This document shows positions 22,005-33,876 of a stretch of DNA of 64,000 bases, piece by piece (position 1 is the stretch's first letter; the number at the start of each line of letters is the position of its first letter). Position numbers and translations under genes: made by a program. The stretch lies in assembly GCF_900497805.2 (NCBI RefSeq), contig NW_020947390.1, positions 5,964,735-6,028,734 on the forward strand. Direction: 5' to 3'. The DNA comes from Vombatus ursinus. Taxonomy: Eukaryota; Chordata; Mammalia; Diprotodontia; Vombatidae. Under the pieces are notes generated by a model that was given only the letters and a program-made list of their open reading frames with translations, did not search any database and was not told where the DNA came from.

Positions 22005-23055
22005 ATGACAGAATTACAGATTTAATACAATTGAAAGGACCTTGGTGACCATCAAGTCTGACTTGTTCCTACACAAGAATCCCCTCTATAACATACCTAA
22101 CTGGTTCTCATCCAATTTGGGCTAGAGGATTCTAGTGGGGAAAGCTAGTCCTTTCTTCTGAGGTAACTCATTTCCCTCTTAAGTAGCTTGATTTGTCAGG
22201 AAGTTTTCCCATCCAGTCAAGGACTCTTCAGAACCTCCATTGACTGCTCCTAGTTCTGATATCTGGAGCCAAATAGAATAATCCAGATCTAACAAAAATG
22301 TTGAACAGAACATGGTCAAGGGCAGATATCAGGAGCATTCCATAGATACTTTCCTCCAAGTTGACAGTGATTCATCAAACAACATTCCTAGGGCAGATCA
22401 TCTGAATAGTTTGAATAATATACTTAAGTACTCTATAACCTAGCCCACATCTCTTTTGTCTAGAATTTTCTTTTTTAAATTTATTTTATTATGAACTTAA
22501 GAAATAAAATAAACCTTTCCATAACATAGTAGAATAGGAAAAAACAAGATTGCACACATAACTGCAAATTTATTATGTATAATTTGCTATTTCTTTTAAA
22601 TCTATATTAAAGTTATCATGTAACTTTCTTTTCTTATCCTTTTTTTCTTCTCTCTCCCCCCACCCCCCAGTAACCCTAGAGATGGCTACCACTAGACACA
22701 AATGTGTGGATGTATGTGTATGTAAATCATTCTATACGTATTTCTAATTATCAGTTCTTTCTCTTGGATGCAGATAGCTTCTTTCTACTGTTTTCATGAG
22801 GAACTTTTTCAGGTGATTTGCTGAAATCAAAACAGACTATATATCTATGACATTCTCCTGTCTTACCTTGCCAAGAAATAAATTCACTTAGTCTGGCATT
22901 ATTTGCTTTTAATCAACATTTTCTAGCTGATAATGTTTATCTATTTCCTAAGAGTTCACCAACCATACTTTTATTATTCTTTCCTTGACACTGAACTGAT
23001 TGATCTCTATTTCGAAGCATCTCCCCTCTCTAGACCTTTTTGAAAACTGGAAAAA
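22005..23055 (-). mobile_element. L3/CR1 LINE, interrupted
   Basis: Antisense L3. In order: aaggaccttggtgaccatca, cctagttctgatatctggag, aagggcagatatcagg, ctccaagttgacagtgattc, agcccacatctctttt, then after an insertion tgatttgctgaaatcaa, cttagtctggcattattt and ctagacctttttgaaaac. This is the antisense of L3 ORF2. The insertion runs about 22,468-22,787. Confidence 0.7.
22468..22787 (-). mobile_element. L1-type 3' end inserted in L3
   Basis: Marsupial L1-type 3' end in antisense: T-run, ttattatgaacttaagaaat, taaacctttccataacatag, gcaaatttattatgtataat, agttatcatgtaac, then cttctctctccccccacc and ttatcagttctttctcttgg. The same sequence recurs at 25.15 kb. It cuts the L3 copy, so it is younger. 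Confidence 0.6.
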
Positions 23056-23594
23056 AAAAAGTTGTCCATCTCAGTCAAACTGAAATAATATTATTGCAAA
23101 ATTGATTAAACTCCCACATTCAATGGTAAGGCTGTGTCAATTGAGACAAAGTAAAGTAGAGATTTGAAAAATTCATCAAGGGGTTGGCTGTACCTCGGAC
23201 TTGTCTATCTTGTATCAATCACTTTAAGGTACCTGGACATCAATATCCTCATTTTTAAATTTTATCAGATGATGCCAAAGGTTCTTTCTACCTCTAAAGT
23301 TCTATAGATGATGGATAGGTGTAGATTAGATATAGATATAGATATGTATATACACATACATACACATACATAGACATATATGCATGCCTTTATATATACA
23401 CATACACATATAAACATATACACATATTGAGATAAACACATACTATCTAGAAAAATGCTTCAATTCTCTACTTCTCTCTTGCTACACTTTTTCTTTATCA
23501 ATTCCATTTAATTGTTGCAATCAATTCAATGAAGATTTATTCCAGTGTTCACTGTCATCATGCCTATTATATTCTACTTTTTATCATTTTTATA
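23056..23594. other. Unassigned, with a TA/CA-rich tract
   Basis: No repeat recognised except the simple tract listed next. Confidence 0.4.
23325..23440. repeat. Imperfect (TA)(CA)-rich microsatellite
   Basis: Degenerate array of acatacat, atatacac and gatatag units, about 115 bases. Confidence 0.8.
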
Positions 23595-23722
23595 TTGTAC
23601 CATCTCACCTCAAAAATAAACTCCTTGAGGGCAGCATTTGTTTGTTATTCATATCTGTAACATATCTTGGTCTAGTGCCATCTTCACATCAGGCCTTCAA
23701 TAAATGTGTGGCGAATTCAAAG
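23595..23722 (+). mobile_element. L2 LINE 3' end
   Basis: Sense tail: aaataaactccttgagggca, gtctagtgcc and caataaatgtgtgg. Short and diverged. Confidence 0.65.
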
Positions 23723-25018
23723 GAATTAGATTTTAATATTTGTATCATGACAAGGTATTTGCCAGCTGTACAACTAATTATGCACAAATATCAATAGCTT
23801 ACAGCATCAATGAATAAATTGGTAATATATGGATATATAAGCATATATAAAGTTGAAAATAAGATGTAATGCTATTTATACAGATCATAAACTTACATTT
23901 CTGAGCACAACAATGAACCTCCAAAGTTTATAGATTTTGTACATGCTCTAGGGTATATGTCACATTGTTTTGAATGAAAAGATAATGTTACTGCTGATCT
24001 TTTTTTGCCTGTGCATACAAATGCACCAAAAGAGCCTGAGTTATTGGCAATCCTTCCCATAATGGTTGTAGAAGTTATTTCTACACAAATGAAAAGAAAA
24101 GCTCTTGTAGTTTGCATTTGCTACCAAAGGAAAATATTTTATATTTTTTTTCCTGATTGAATCATCTAATACATTTGCCCGTACTGTGCAAGTTTCTTAT
24201 ACATCCAGGCTCTTAGCTAAAAACACACCATTCTCAGAGACTCTACTACCTGCCACAGGACCTCTTTCTTCATTGTCCAAGCTTTCAGTTCTGACAATAA
24301 GCAATTTGGTCCATGATCTTATGATTCAGGTACTTCGTAACTGGAAATGAGTGGAGTTCATTGTTTAATTATACTCAAGCCATCCAAAGCTCTCAGCCTT
24401 TTAAGCAACTGGAAACTTTGCTTTGTGCTACCTAGGCAGTGTCGGTATATAACACAGCATCCTATTCCCAAGGGATGGCCTACTTGGAGAAACAAGTCAC
24501 ACACTGTAGCTACAGGTGTTTTGATTATAATACAAAACATTATATAGCAGGGGTAGGGGCAGTAATTGGTAAAGGAGTTCAGAGATGAAAGAGAAATTTT
24601 GTTGCTTTCAAACTTTCCCTCATAATAACATGATTAAAATGTAGTGATGCTGAGGGTTATGTGAGAATGAAGAAGGGGGCAAATTTTGAGTTCATTAACA
24701 AATAACAAATTAAAATTAGATCAATGTGAGCAATCCCAAAGTAAAATGTTTTCAGTTGTTTGCTATATTCTGTTTTATCCCCAAATATTTAAAAAATACA
24801 GACAGGAATGGGGTGTTTGGTTTTCATATCATAATAGTATAATTCTATTAAGATGTAATTTCATAATGAATTGAAGGGGCAAGGTTCCACCTTTCAAGGG
24901 GTGTGTGTGTGTAGGCTAAAGATAACTTTAGTGGTCAAGAAGGTAAAATGACAACAGATTATATCCTGAGGTGTCTAATGAGGCTTTTAATATATTTGGC
25001 ATCATTGGTTGTTAGATA
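23723..25018. other. No recognised feature
   Basis: About 1.3 kb with no repeat that I know. Two frames of 60-66 codons overlap on opposite strands at 24,350-24,545 and neither has a domain. A gtgtgtgtgtgt run is at 24,900. Confidence 0.35.
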
Positions 25019-25019
25019 A

Positions 25020-25152
25020 TATAGCACAATAGCCTCCTAGTTGGCCTCCCTGCCTCCAAATCTCTCCTCACTCTAATCCGTATTTCACACAACTACAGGT
25101 CTGTGCATGTCACTCCACTGAGCAAACATTTTCATAGGTTCCCTATTACCTT
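25020..25152 (+). mobile_element. L2 LINE fragment
   Basis: Sense: atagcctcctagttggcctc, ctccctgcctccaaatctc, then gtcactccactgagcaaac and ggttccctattacc. It stops abruptly at the L1-type insertion that follows. Confidence 0.7.
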
Positions 25153-25365
25153 TTTAAAAAATTTAAATTTATTTTTAATGTATGGAATAAAATAAACATT
25201 TCTATAGCATATTACAATTAAAAAATGGTTGCACATGAAACCACAAATTCACTATGTACAACTTGCTATTCCTTTTAAATACACAATAAAATTATCATGT
25301 AAATTTCCTTTTTTCCTTTTTTTTCTCTCCCCCACCCCACTTTTTTTCCTTCCCCTTAAAGTTTC
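25153..25365 (-). mobile_element. L1-type 3' end inserted in L2
   Basis: Same antisense 3' end as at 22.5 kb: tttatttttaatgtatgg, aaataaacatttctatagca, cactatgtacaacttgctat, aaaattatcatgtaaat, then a CT-rich stretch. Confidence 0.6.
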
Positions 25366-25379
25366 CTGTAGGACACTTT

Positions 25380-25575
25380 TTAGGGTATAAGTCATTATCT
25401 CTCCAGGGTGAGGAAACTCTTTCTAATGTAGATTAGCTCCTTTTCCGCAACTTCAACTCTTAGAGTGTTGCCTGGGGACACTGAGAGGTTAAGGGATTTG
25501 CCCAAGGTCACAAAGTCACTATAGATCAGAGGAGTGACTTGAATCTAAATATTCTGGATATCCTGGTTGGTATAT
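25380..25575 (-). mobile_element. MIR-type SINE with gcctgggacac block
   Basis: Antisense: ggtgaggaaactctttctaa, tgttgcctggggacactgag, aggttaagggatttgcccaa, then ttgaatctaaatattctgg. Same subtype as at 14.1 and 31.2 kb. Confidence 0.7.
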
Positions 25576-25579
25576 ATGT

Positions 25580-25700
25580 TATATCAGTAGATTGTAAATT
25601 CCTTGAAGGCAAAGACCATTTTTTTAATCTTCACATTTATCTCAGGGTCTACCCAATGCCTTCTCAAAACAAGAGTTAGTTGTTGAATACTTGTAAATGA
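25580..25700 (+). mobile_element. L2 LINE 3' tail
   Basis: Sense: gtagattgtaaattccttg, aaggcaaagaccattt and gttgttgaatacttg. Confidence 0.6.
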
Positions 25701-25919
25701 GTCAGAATATCCTGGGAGATCTGGTCACAAATCAAGACTGACCTGACCAAGAATCACCAGACAGAGTCTAGGGTTCTAAAACTAACCAATGCTCCATAAA
25801 TACTTGGAGGAATCCCGCACTCTAGTGGCCATTGCCTCTCTGACCTATGCTTTCTTTCACATGGAAAACAACCCAGTAGAGGAACTCCTTCCTATTACTA
25901 CCCCAGCTATGGCATATCA

Positions 25920-26065
25920 AATACACCCTGGAGTATCCCTTGAGGGACAGAAGTTTATGTGACTTGCTCAGCAGAAGATGGCTAGTAAGTGTCAGAGGCT
26001 GAATTTGAACCCAGGTCTTCCTGACCCCCAAGCCCAGCACTCTAGCCATTACGGTACTCTACACC
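25920..26065 (-). mobile_element. MIR-type SINE head part
   Basis: Antisense: gtgacttgctcagcagaaga, ggctagtaagtgtcagaggc, tttgaacccaggtcttcctg and cactctagccattacggtac. The tRNA-related half only. Confidence 0.8.
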
Positions 26066-26199
26066 CATGACGTGTTCCTTTCTTTGGACAGATGACAAAC
26101 TATACTGCAAACAAACAGGCTACTGTTTTTCATTCTTGTTTACTCTGAAGATAAAAGCAATGACCTCCTCTAACCTGCTTACTTCTCTCAATCACTGTT

Positions 26200-26380
26200 T
26201 GGGAGCAGCAGCCATGGCAGTCCATTAAGTCTCACTGAGACATATTCCATTTTGTTAATACTCTTCCTTCTATGTGGCCAGATGCAACACTACAGATACT
26301 TCCTGACCTGGGTAAGATCAGTCAGAGTACTCCCTCCCTGAATACAAACATTAAGTTTTTATTTTAATTTAGCAATGAGA
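26200..26380 (-). mobile_element. L3/CR1 LINE relic
   Basis: Antisense: cactacagatacttcctgac, ctgggtaagatcagtcag and agtactccctccctg follow the L3 pattern. Short, weak. Confidence 0.45.
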
Positions 26381-27480
26381 TACGATGGGCCAAGACAGAA
26401 TCACTACCGGAGCTTTGCCCTTTGTTGGAGCAGTTTCTATTGGACGCAATTTGTTGATAATTTTAGATCACCCCCATTTTAAATGAAAATAAAATATGAA
26501 GCAATCTCCCAAGGGGCATGTGGTGAGTCATTAGGAGGGGTGATGGCAATACTCTCATCTATCCAGTTACACCCTCCCAGTTGTGCATTCTCTATTTGGA
26601 TCAATAGCCTCTCTACAGAGGACAAATCATAAACACCAGGAGGGAGCATGCATAAGGTGCTAAAAGAGGTTTTGCACAGACCTCTGCAACCAGGAATCTT
26701 CAACACACCTCTTCAGAGCTCTAGTATTTTTCTCTACCCCATTTGATATTCTATTTGGCAATAATTCACAAAACAAGCCTTGGTATTGCATAGAATGAAG
26801 TCATTCAGAGAAGAAGTCTGTCATAGTTCATCAGGAAAACATTACCCTCAGGCAAACATATCAGCCAACTCATGCAATAATACTTATGTTTTCAAATGTT
26901 AATCTTCTTAATACCTAGTAGAAGAAGAAGTAAAATGCTATTTTATAAAAAGGAAAACTGAGATATATGTTTAAAAAGACAGAAACAGAGAGGTCACAGG
27001 ATCATCAAGAAACAGGGTGCCCATTGTGTACAAAGTAAATGCTGAAAAGAAGTTCCAAGTTTGATGGAATTGTTTTAAGAAGATGTAAAGAACTAGAATT
27101 AGCAGAGTTGGCCTATTAGTGACTCACAATAACAATATATCATCATCACCACCACCAACATGTTGTGGCCACTGTCATCCTCAAACTTCACCACTACTAC
27201 CATATAGTATTTGTCAATGTCTGATAATTAGACTTTATAAAATATCCTTCTCAGCTATTCTATTATAACCTCAAATGAAAAAGTCAACAGTATTTGTTCA
27301 CTAGTGAACTATTATAATCTCACCATTTCTTTACCATTCAGTAAATAAGTATTCAATACTGTCTAAGGTACAGAAAACAAAAAGGGGAGGGTATCATTCA
27401 AAATCGGTGAACCTAACTCAGAAGAAACTACAATAAGGATGCTGGCTTAGCTCTTCTCTAGGATACAGACATTGATATCA
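26381..27480. other. No recognised feature
   Basis: About 1.1 kb of unassigned sequence. A 75-codon minus-strand frame at 26,479-26,706 lacks any domain. Confidence 0.35.
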
Positions 27481-27484
27481 TACA

Positions 27485-27785
27485 TAGAAAGAGGCAGTGT
27501 TGTCTAGTGGAGAAAGATCTGGCCTTATAGGCAGAAAGACTTGGATTCAAGTTATGCCTTTGACATATACTGATTGCATGACCCTGGGCAAGTAATTTAA
27601 CTTCTCTGTGTCCCCAGGCAACTCTCTAAGGAAGTAAATTACACAGAAGGAGCTAAGCTGTATTGGTAGAATGAAGTTTCCAAGAGCTCTTTGTTACTAA
27701 TGAAATCAGAGGCCCAGTCCTTATCCTTTTATAAGGAGGCCTATCCCCTCTAAAAGCATCTCACAATGACATAATCTTTCACATG
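27485..27785 (+). mobile_element. MIR-type SINE, long marsupial form
   Basis: Sense: agaggcagtgttgtctagtg, gcagaaagacttggattca, accctgggcaagtaattta, then a second part gtccccaggcaactctctaa, gctgtattggtagaatgaag and atgaaatcagaggcccag. The second part recurs at 29.9, 45.7, 58.9 and 61.9 kb. Confidence 0.75.
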
Positions 27786-27859
27786 GTATGATTTTAGGAC
27801 CCCACCCTACTAAATTCTTGCTCTTGGCTTGCTGATGCCTGCAATCCTTGTCTTAAGAA

Positions 27860-28690
27860 TATAGAAAAATAGAATCTTAAAGTTGGAAGTGATGTAGCAA
27901 GTTATTTATTCCAAAGCCTGCCTGAGTAGGAATCCTGTCTAGAGAATTTGTGACAAGTAAATAATCAAGAGTTCAGTAGTTTAAGACTTCCCTTAGCTGA
28001 CCTGGAGCTCACTACCCTCCAAAGCAGTCCTTTACCCATCTGGATATATCTGATTGTTAGGAAACTTTATCCTTTTGTAGGGCAGCACTCAAATCTAGGG
28101 AGGTTTTGTTGCTGTTCACACATATGCATCAGAAAGACAGGAATATCACCCAGGAAAGGGAGACGTCAACCAAAACCAATGCTTGATATTTATTCTTTGC
28201 TAGATTCTTGGGCAAGCCTCAGACGTCAGTGCTATATAGCTTTCTGCCTTTGGTAAAAGACATCCACTGAAATAATTTGACAGGGATGCAGGCTGACAAT
28301 CAAAAATTGATTGCAATTTACAATCACTGCTCCCCCTTCTTCTCTCTGGGGACAAGCAAGACATGCCTAATCCCTCTTTTCCAAGCCAATAATTCCAACA
28401 GTAGGAAAGAGCTAATATGTCTCCCCTAAGTCTTCTCTTCTTCAGGCTGAAGACAACCCAGCTCCTTCAACTGACCCTGACACGGGATGGTTCCCAGTCC
28501 CCTAATTGCCCTCCTATGTATATATTCTGCTTTATCAATACCCTTCCTTAAAAGTTGCATTCAGAACTGGACAAAATATTCCAGATATGTTCTGACCTAG
28601 GTGAGAATAGCCACAGTACCACCTTCCTGGCTTCTAATATTAGGCTTCTTTTCTTTTAATATGGAAAAATTGAGCCCAGTTAAAATCCAA
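27860..28690 (-). mobile_element. L3/CR1 LINE, interrupted
   Basis: Antisense L3. Left part: tgacctggagctcactaccc and gattgttaggaaactttatc. Right part from about 28,319: ctctctggggacaagcaaga, cctaagtcttctcttcttca, ggctgaagacaacccagctc, taattgccctcctatgt and cagaactggacaaaatattc. Some 215 bases in between (28,104-28,318) are foreign. Confidence 0.75.
28104..28318. other. Unidentified insertion in L3
   Basis: About 215 bases that interrupt the L3 copy and match no family I know. It has no clear tail or inverted ends. It holds two copies of gacgtca (28,162 and 28,222), which resemble half of a CRE site. It could be old L3 sequence diverged beyond recognition. Confidence 0.4.
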
Positions 28691-28714
28691 TTACACCTGG
28701 TGGCAGAATACTTA

Positions 28715-28915
28715 GCACTATCAGACACTTAGAGAGAGAGTGAGGTGTAGTGGCAAGGGCACTGGACTCAGGATCAGGAAAACTGGGTTCAAATATAACC
28801 CAAAACACTCATTAGCTTGGACAACTCACAATTTCTCTGTGCCCTCAATTTCATTATTTGTAAAATGAATGAGTTAGACTCAACCTCTAAGAATCTTTCT
28901 ACCTCTATAATAACA
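28715..28915 (+). mobile_element. THER1/MIR-type SINE
   Basis: Sense: gtgaggtgtagtggcaaggg, ctgggttcaaatataacc, gtaaaatgaatgagttagac and ctttctacctctataa, the THER1 end. Confidence 0.75.
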
Positions 28916-28927
28916 ATGGTATTAGGA

Positions 28928-29172
28928 GCAGCTGGGTGGAACAGTGGATAGAGCACCTGGTCTGGAGTCAGGAAGATCTGAGTTCAAATCTGGCCTCAGA
29001 TACTTACTAGCTGTGTGACCCTGAATAAGTCACTTAACCTGTTTACCTAAGTTTCCTCACCTGTAAAATGACCTGGAGAAGAAAATGGCAAACCACTCCA
29101 GTATCTCTGCCAAGAAAATCCCAAATGGGGTCATGAAGAGTTGGACATGACTCAACAATAATTATTATTAAT
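28928..29172 (+). mobile_element. Mar1-type tRNA SINE, near full length
   Basis: Sense. Head gagcagctgggtggaacagt with A box, gagttcaaatctggcc as B box, gctgtgtgaccctgaataag, then the RTE-like end aaaccactccagtatctctg, ggggtcatgaagagttggac and actcaacaataatt. Well preserved, ending in an ATT-rich tail. Confidence 0.9.
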
Positions 29173-29300
29173 AATGTTAGCACTTATATATTTTAAGATC
29201 AGGAAAGTGCTTTACATATGCTAGCTCATTATTTTTCTCATCTATAAAAAAGATAACAAATATAATAGTTGTAAAGCTATGATTCTATTTATATCTCAGA
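29173..29300 (-). mobile_element. MIR fragment
   Basis: Antisense end: taatgttagcacttatatat, aaagtgctttacatatgcta and catctataaaaaagataa. Short. Confidence 0.45.
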
Positions 29301-29675
29301 GGAGATGAGTTCATGTAATTCTTTCCTAAAATGAGATGGAAAGGAGAGAAGTGAAGAGGCACCACCAAATGGGAGAAAGGACTGGGAAAAAAAAAACCAA
29401 AACAAAAAACAAATAAAAAACAGAGGGTGTGGAGAGATAGTCAAATTTTTCCTACCTCATAATTTTGTCTAGCAGAAGCTCTGAGTTCTGACAGAAGGCA
29501 GAAAAAAAACAGTAAATGATCACTTTGAGATCCTGCAGAAATAAAAGTAATCTGAACCATCATAGACTTCAAGGCTATAAATTGTTGTTCTTGAGAATGA
29601 GCCAAATAAACTCACCAATCTACAAAAATTATCTCTGACCTTCCTTTGTCCTTAGAACACACTCTTATAATTTTG
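29301..29675. other. No recognised feature
   Basis: Purine-rich, with two A-runs near 29,390-29,420. No repeat recognised. Confidence 0.35.
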
Positions 29676-29677
29676 TA

Positions 29678-29725
<48 letters not shown>

Positions 29726-29790
29726 GTGTGTATATGTGTATGTGTGTGTATATATATGTATATATGTATGTATGTAGGTAGGTATGTATG
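29676..29790. repeat. (TA)n with TG and GTAT units
   Basis: tgtgtgtgta, then about 18 TA units (29,685-29,721), then tgtgtatatg and a gtatgtatgtag array. Confidence 0.9.
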
Positions 29791-29904
29791 TTATTCTGGG
29801 ACCCAACAGAAAATTAAAAAAAAAAAAAAAACTTGATGTGCTCCACTTATTCTGACTATATTACCTGAAAAATTGAAATTAAGAATAGAGAACTGAGCAG
29901 AAAG

Positions 29905-30125
29905 GTGAGAAGTAGCCTGGACCATTGACTAAAGGATTTCTCTCAAAGTTGGAAAGATCAAGGTTCAGTTCCTGACTCTTTCTTTTTGATGATAGGAGAG
30001 TCACTTAACCTGGTAGGTGCCCCCAAACAACTCTCTAGGACCATAAGTTACAGTGAAGTTTGTGGAGTTAATCAGAGGAAGGAATTTTCATATTAGAAGT
30101 TCCCTATATTTGGAGTCATAGTTCT
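29905..30125 (+). mobile_element. MIR-type SINE, long marsupial form
   Basis: Sense, diverged: aagatcaaggttcagttcct, gagagtcacttaacctggta, ccccaaacaactctctagg and ggaattttcatattagaag. Matches the copy at 27.5 kb in order. Confidence 0.6.
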
Positions 30126-30454
30126 AAACTAAAATAAATAAATAAATGAAAGAACCATACACTCTCACACACACACAGTGCAGACTGAGATGTTATATAT
30201 CCAGATTTATAAAAAGTTTAAAAAGCCTTCGATTAAGGCTCCTAAAGCTCCCTAAACCAAATTCACCCTTCTCTGCTCTCAAGACAATTCCCACTGACCA
30301 CCCCTGCAGGGAAATGAGCCAAGTTATGTATACATGTTGAGACTTCAAATGGGCATGTGCCTAAGTCTAGCAAAAAATTATTAACTGCTATATGCTAGTA
30401 ACAATCAGTATGTATTTCTTAAGTATCTCTTCTGTTCTTACTGCTGTGATACAT

Positions 30455-30494
<40 letters not shown>

Positions 30495-30984
30495 ACACGT
30501 TTAAGGATACACACACATTTAAGGATAAAATAAATCTAATTGGAGGAAATAACAATAATATATAAAAGTAATTAAAAACAATATAGTAGTATTGCTGTGC
30601 AGTGAAGACTAGGGGTACAGAGAGATCAGTGGGGTGTAAATTAGTAAGGCACATATCATGAAATAGTTCAGGCATGAATTAAGCTCTTAAGGATTATCTT
30701 ACATGGTGGTAGAATGGGGGCAGGGGAAAGAAGGGGATGGAATTTGAGGTCTGGGGTACAAGATCCCCACTGACTTCTTGCCATCAGAAAGCAAAAGAAA
30801 GAGACTCTGGAGCATAACCAAGTATACCCTCTTCCTTTGCGATTGAACACTATGCACACACACATACTTTTTGAGGAAGTACAACTCAATGCACTATCAG
30901 CATAAGAAAAGAGGCCTCTAATCTAATCTGCTTCTTTATTTCATGGGTCTCCAAACTTGTTGATTTTTTTTTTAACCTGGCTCT
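30126..30984. other. Unassigned, with a CA microsatellite
   Basis: No repeat besides the (CA)n at 30,452-30,494. A few short frames (61-95 codons) on the minus strand are simple-sequence or chance. Confidence 0.35.
30446..30498. repeat. (CA)n microsatellite
   Basis: acacacacac arrays broken once by atat, about 21 CA units in total. Confidence 0.92.
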
Positions 30985-31175
30985 GTGATTTCATAGGATC
31001 ATAGCAGTGACCTTATTAAGTCCAACCTCCTAATTTTACAGATAAGGAAATTGGGGCCCAGGGATGCTAACTGACTTGAGCAGGATTACACAGCTAGTCA
31101 GTTTCTGAGATGAGATTTTAATCCCAGTCTGCTTGAGTCCAAGTCCAGTGCCCTATGCACGACAGCACAATTTGA
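30985..31175 (-). mobile_element. THER1/MIR-type SINE
   Basis: Antisense: tttcataggatcatagcagt, aagtccaacctcctaatttt, acagataaggaaattggggc and gattacacagctagtcag, with the head at the right end. Confidence 0.8.
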
Positions 31176-31179
31176 TGAG

Positions 31180-31385
31180 GGTAGGGAACTCTTTGTGAGG
31201 AATTTCCTCTGCTAATGGGGAAAAATACCTTCTCTGCAACTTAAAGTCTTAAGTGAGTTGTCTGGGAAACTTAGATACACAGTGACATAGCCAGGATGTG
31301 TCAGAGGTAGGATTTGAGTTTAGGTCTTACCGTCTTGGAGGCCTGCTCTCTATCAACTAAGCAAGGCTATTTCTATAGGACACAC
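31180..31385 (-). mobile_element. MIR-type SINE with gtctgggaaac block
   Basis: Antisense: gaggaatttcctctgctaat, accttctctgcaacttaaag, gagttgtctgggaaac, then aggatttgagtttaggtctt and atcaactaagcaagg. Same subtype as 25.4 kb. Confidence 0.75.
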
Positions 31386-32255
31386 TAATCTATATCTACA
31401 GATACCTATCATGCACCATCACAGTGAAGTGTGTTTTACTTTGTGAAACCTTGATATATGAGAATTCAGTTTTACACCAAAAGAACATTGGCTTCATGAA
31501 AATATTTTCACTATTAAAAAGATGCCTTTAAATAGAATGCTCCCCTTTTTTGTTTAAAATATAATTAGATTTATAAAACATACAACTTCTCTGGATACCT
31601 CTGGCATAAAGCAAAACAAATGTACTACAGACAACCTAACAAAATCAGCCACTGCCCCCTAGGTGTAAGCATGCTGGGCATTTTATTTCAGAAAGAAGCA
31701 AACATTTCAGAACAGGTATAAGGAGTGAATAAAAAAAAAATTAAATATCAATCCCCCCAAGAATGAATAAAATCAACTAGATTCATGATTTTATTCAATT
31801 GACCCCATAACTTAATACATTTGGGGGCTTAATCTTTCTACATAAGGTCTTTCTGAAAACACAGCAGGGGAAGAGAGAAGCTATATATTCTCTCTTTCCA
31901 AAACTCCTGTTTCAACTATTTAACACAAGCTGCCCAAGAATTTTTATTAAAAATATCGACCCCCCTCCAGATCCTGCAACATTCTTCCAGTTTCTAAAAT
32001 TACTTTCAATGCTCATTAAACATTAAAACCAAAGGACAGTGGATCATGGCACTATGACCAAAGTTGACATTAAAACAAACAAGAAAACAAGAAAAAAATG
32101 CCATCATTAAAATAACATTTCACTCCATGGACTATGAGAGAGAAAATAACCAACCATGCCTTTGTTTTCTGCTAGAGGGTCCAAGGAAGGTAGTCAGGGT
32201 CCAGGAACTTTCAAGCCTATCTTACCTTTCCCTTAAATATACTACTTTATTCATT
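31386..32255. other. Unique block
   Basis: No recognised repeat over about 870 bp. No coding frame supported. Confidence 0.35.
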
Positions 32256-32257
32256 GT

Positions 32258-32372
32258 TCTTTCTCTCTCTCTCTCTGTCTGTCTGTCTGTCTCTTCTCTA
32301 TTTGTCTTTCTGTCTCTCTGTCTCTCTCTGTCTCTCTGTCTCTGTCTGTCTGTCTCTCTCTCTCTCTTGTAC
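32258..32372. repeat. (TC)n/(TCTG)n microsatellite
   Basis: Pyrimidine-rich mix of tctctc and gtct units. The overlapping leucine/serine-rich frames on both strands come from the repeat. Confidence 0.92.
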
Positions 32373-33652
32373 CGCCCCTGCCCCATACATGCTGAAACTC
32401 TAGCAGTTTCATGAACTGCTATTTTCATGAACTAGAATATACCATGCTGCTGAAACAGATGCAATGTCTTAGTCTATGACTATCTATTGCTAGGATGGCA
32501 TTTGTACTCCCTGCCAAGCCCCACAATATAGTCACTTTTTTCAAAAGACAAAAATTGGAAACTTGCCACCAACACAAATACCTGAACCCTGAGATTACTG
32601 CATGATTCACACTACACCCTGCATGCTTGACATGAACAAAGAGGGCAAAAAGAAAAAAAAAATGCACCATCAACAAGGAATGAGTTGATGGATGAGGGCC
32701 AAATCACTCTGATGTCTATTTGCAGACACAAATTGGATGAGGGGCAAATGAATTTATTTTAGCAAAAAAAAAATTAAAATCTATGAAAAACCTGGTTGAC
32801 TGAATATTTTCAACCTTAAAAGCAGGCAGTCTCTCATAATTCAAAATTCACCATATCTCCTATTTTTATTACACTGAGGAGACAATCTGAAGTTCCCTAA
32901 TTTGTATCCAAAGAAAAGAACCATCCAACACTCAAGGCTATTGTCATTTTTCAGCTCAGCTCAGCTCTGCCCAGCTCCTGCTCTGCAGAGATAGTCACCA
33001 TCACAGAAAAAAGATTTCAGCCTCTGGGGTATATAGTCTCAAACTGATTCACATTTCATTCACTACACCAACAGTGCACTGAGATACAGTACTATATCCT
33101 GTCAGGGGAAGGACTGACAAGCTGTCTTTAATGAGTCAGACTTCACAGTTGGTTATCAAGGTTCACTATCTATACCCTCAGCATGGGCTGGGCTGGGCTG
33201 GGCTGGGCTGGGCTGGGCTGGCATTTCTTCGAAGGGGTTAGATGCACTTAAGAAAACAGAACTGTCTGTTCACATCAGAAATAATTATGAAAACAATTAA
33301 ATAATAATAATGATAATAATCATTACCACATGATCTGCTCAATTCAGTTGATCTCTGATGGTTCCAAATTTACATAGCCTCCTGAAAATAATCCAATATG
33401 CAGTATCAAGTACAATAGGCCATGGGGATTTTGTAGACTGTCAAAATTAACAACAGTCATATCCATCATCATGGGGAAAAACTGAACTGAGAATAAGTAT
33501 TGCAAGAAAGGAGGTGTTTATGTTGTCTTAGCAAACCCTCAAAGCTGTTACACAGACCTCTTGTGTGTTTTTTTCTCCATTCATTTTTGGTAGCACGCTC
33601 CATATTCCAATGGCGTGTGACTAAGTTTTAATATCTCAATGCTGCCTATAAG
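32373..33652. other. Unique block with a G-rich pentamer array
   Basis: About 1.3 kb with no dispersed repeat recognised. It holds the GGGCT array listed next and, at 32,953-32,983, a small run of cagct units. No coding frame supported. Confidence 0.35.
33184..33222 (+). repeat. (GGGCT)n pentamer array, G-quadruplex motif
   Basis: Seven perfect tandem GGGCT units, then gg. Four or more G3 runs with 2-base loops meet the standard G-quadruplex pattern on the plus strand. Confidence 0.92.
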
Positions 33653-33836
33653 AGCAATACTAATACTAATAACTTTTGTATAGTACTTTAAGGTTTTCCA
33701 AGTGTTTTTCACATAATTCTTATTTGATCCTCATAGAAACCCTCTGAGAAGTAAGTGATATTATTATCCTCATTTTATAGAGCAGGAAACTGAGTTTGAA
33801 AGAGGTCAAGTGATTTGGTCGGGGTCACATCTCACA

Positions 33837-33837
33837 A

Positions 33838-33876
<39 letters not shown>

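Noticed and set aside
28928-29172. tRNA gene (A and B boxes seen)
   Set aside because: The boxes are part of a Mar1-type SINE head. No cloverleaf with intact acceptor stem and CCA-side pairing.
32064-32428. Leucine/serine-rich and arginine-rich frames on both strands
   Set aside because: They come from the TC/TCTG microsatellite.
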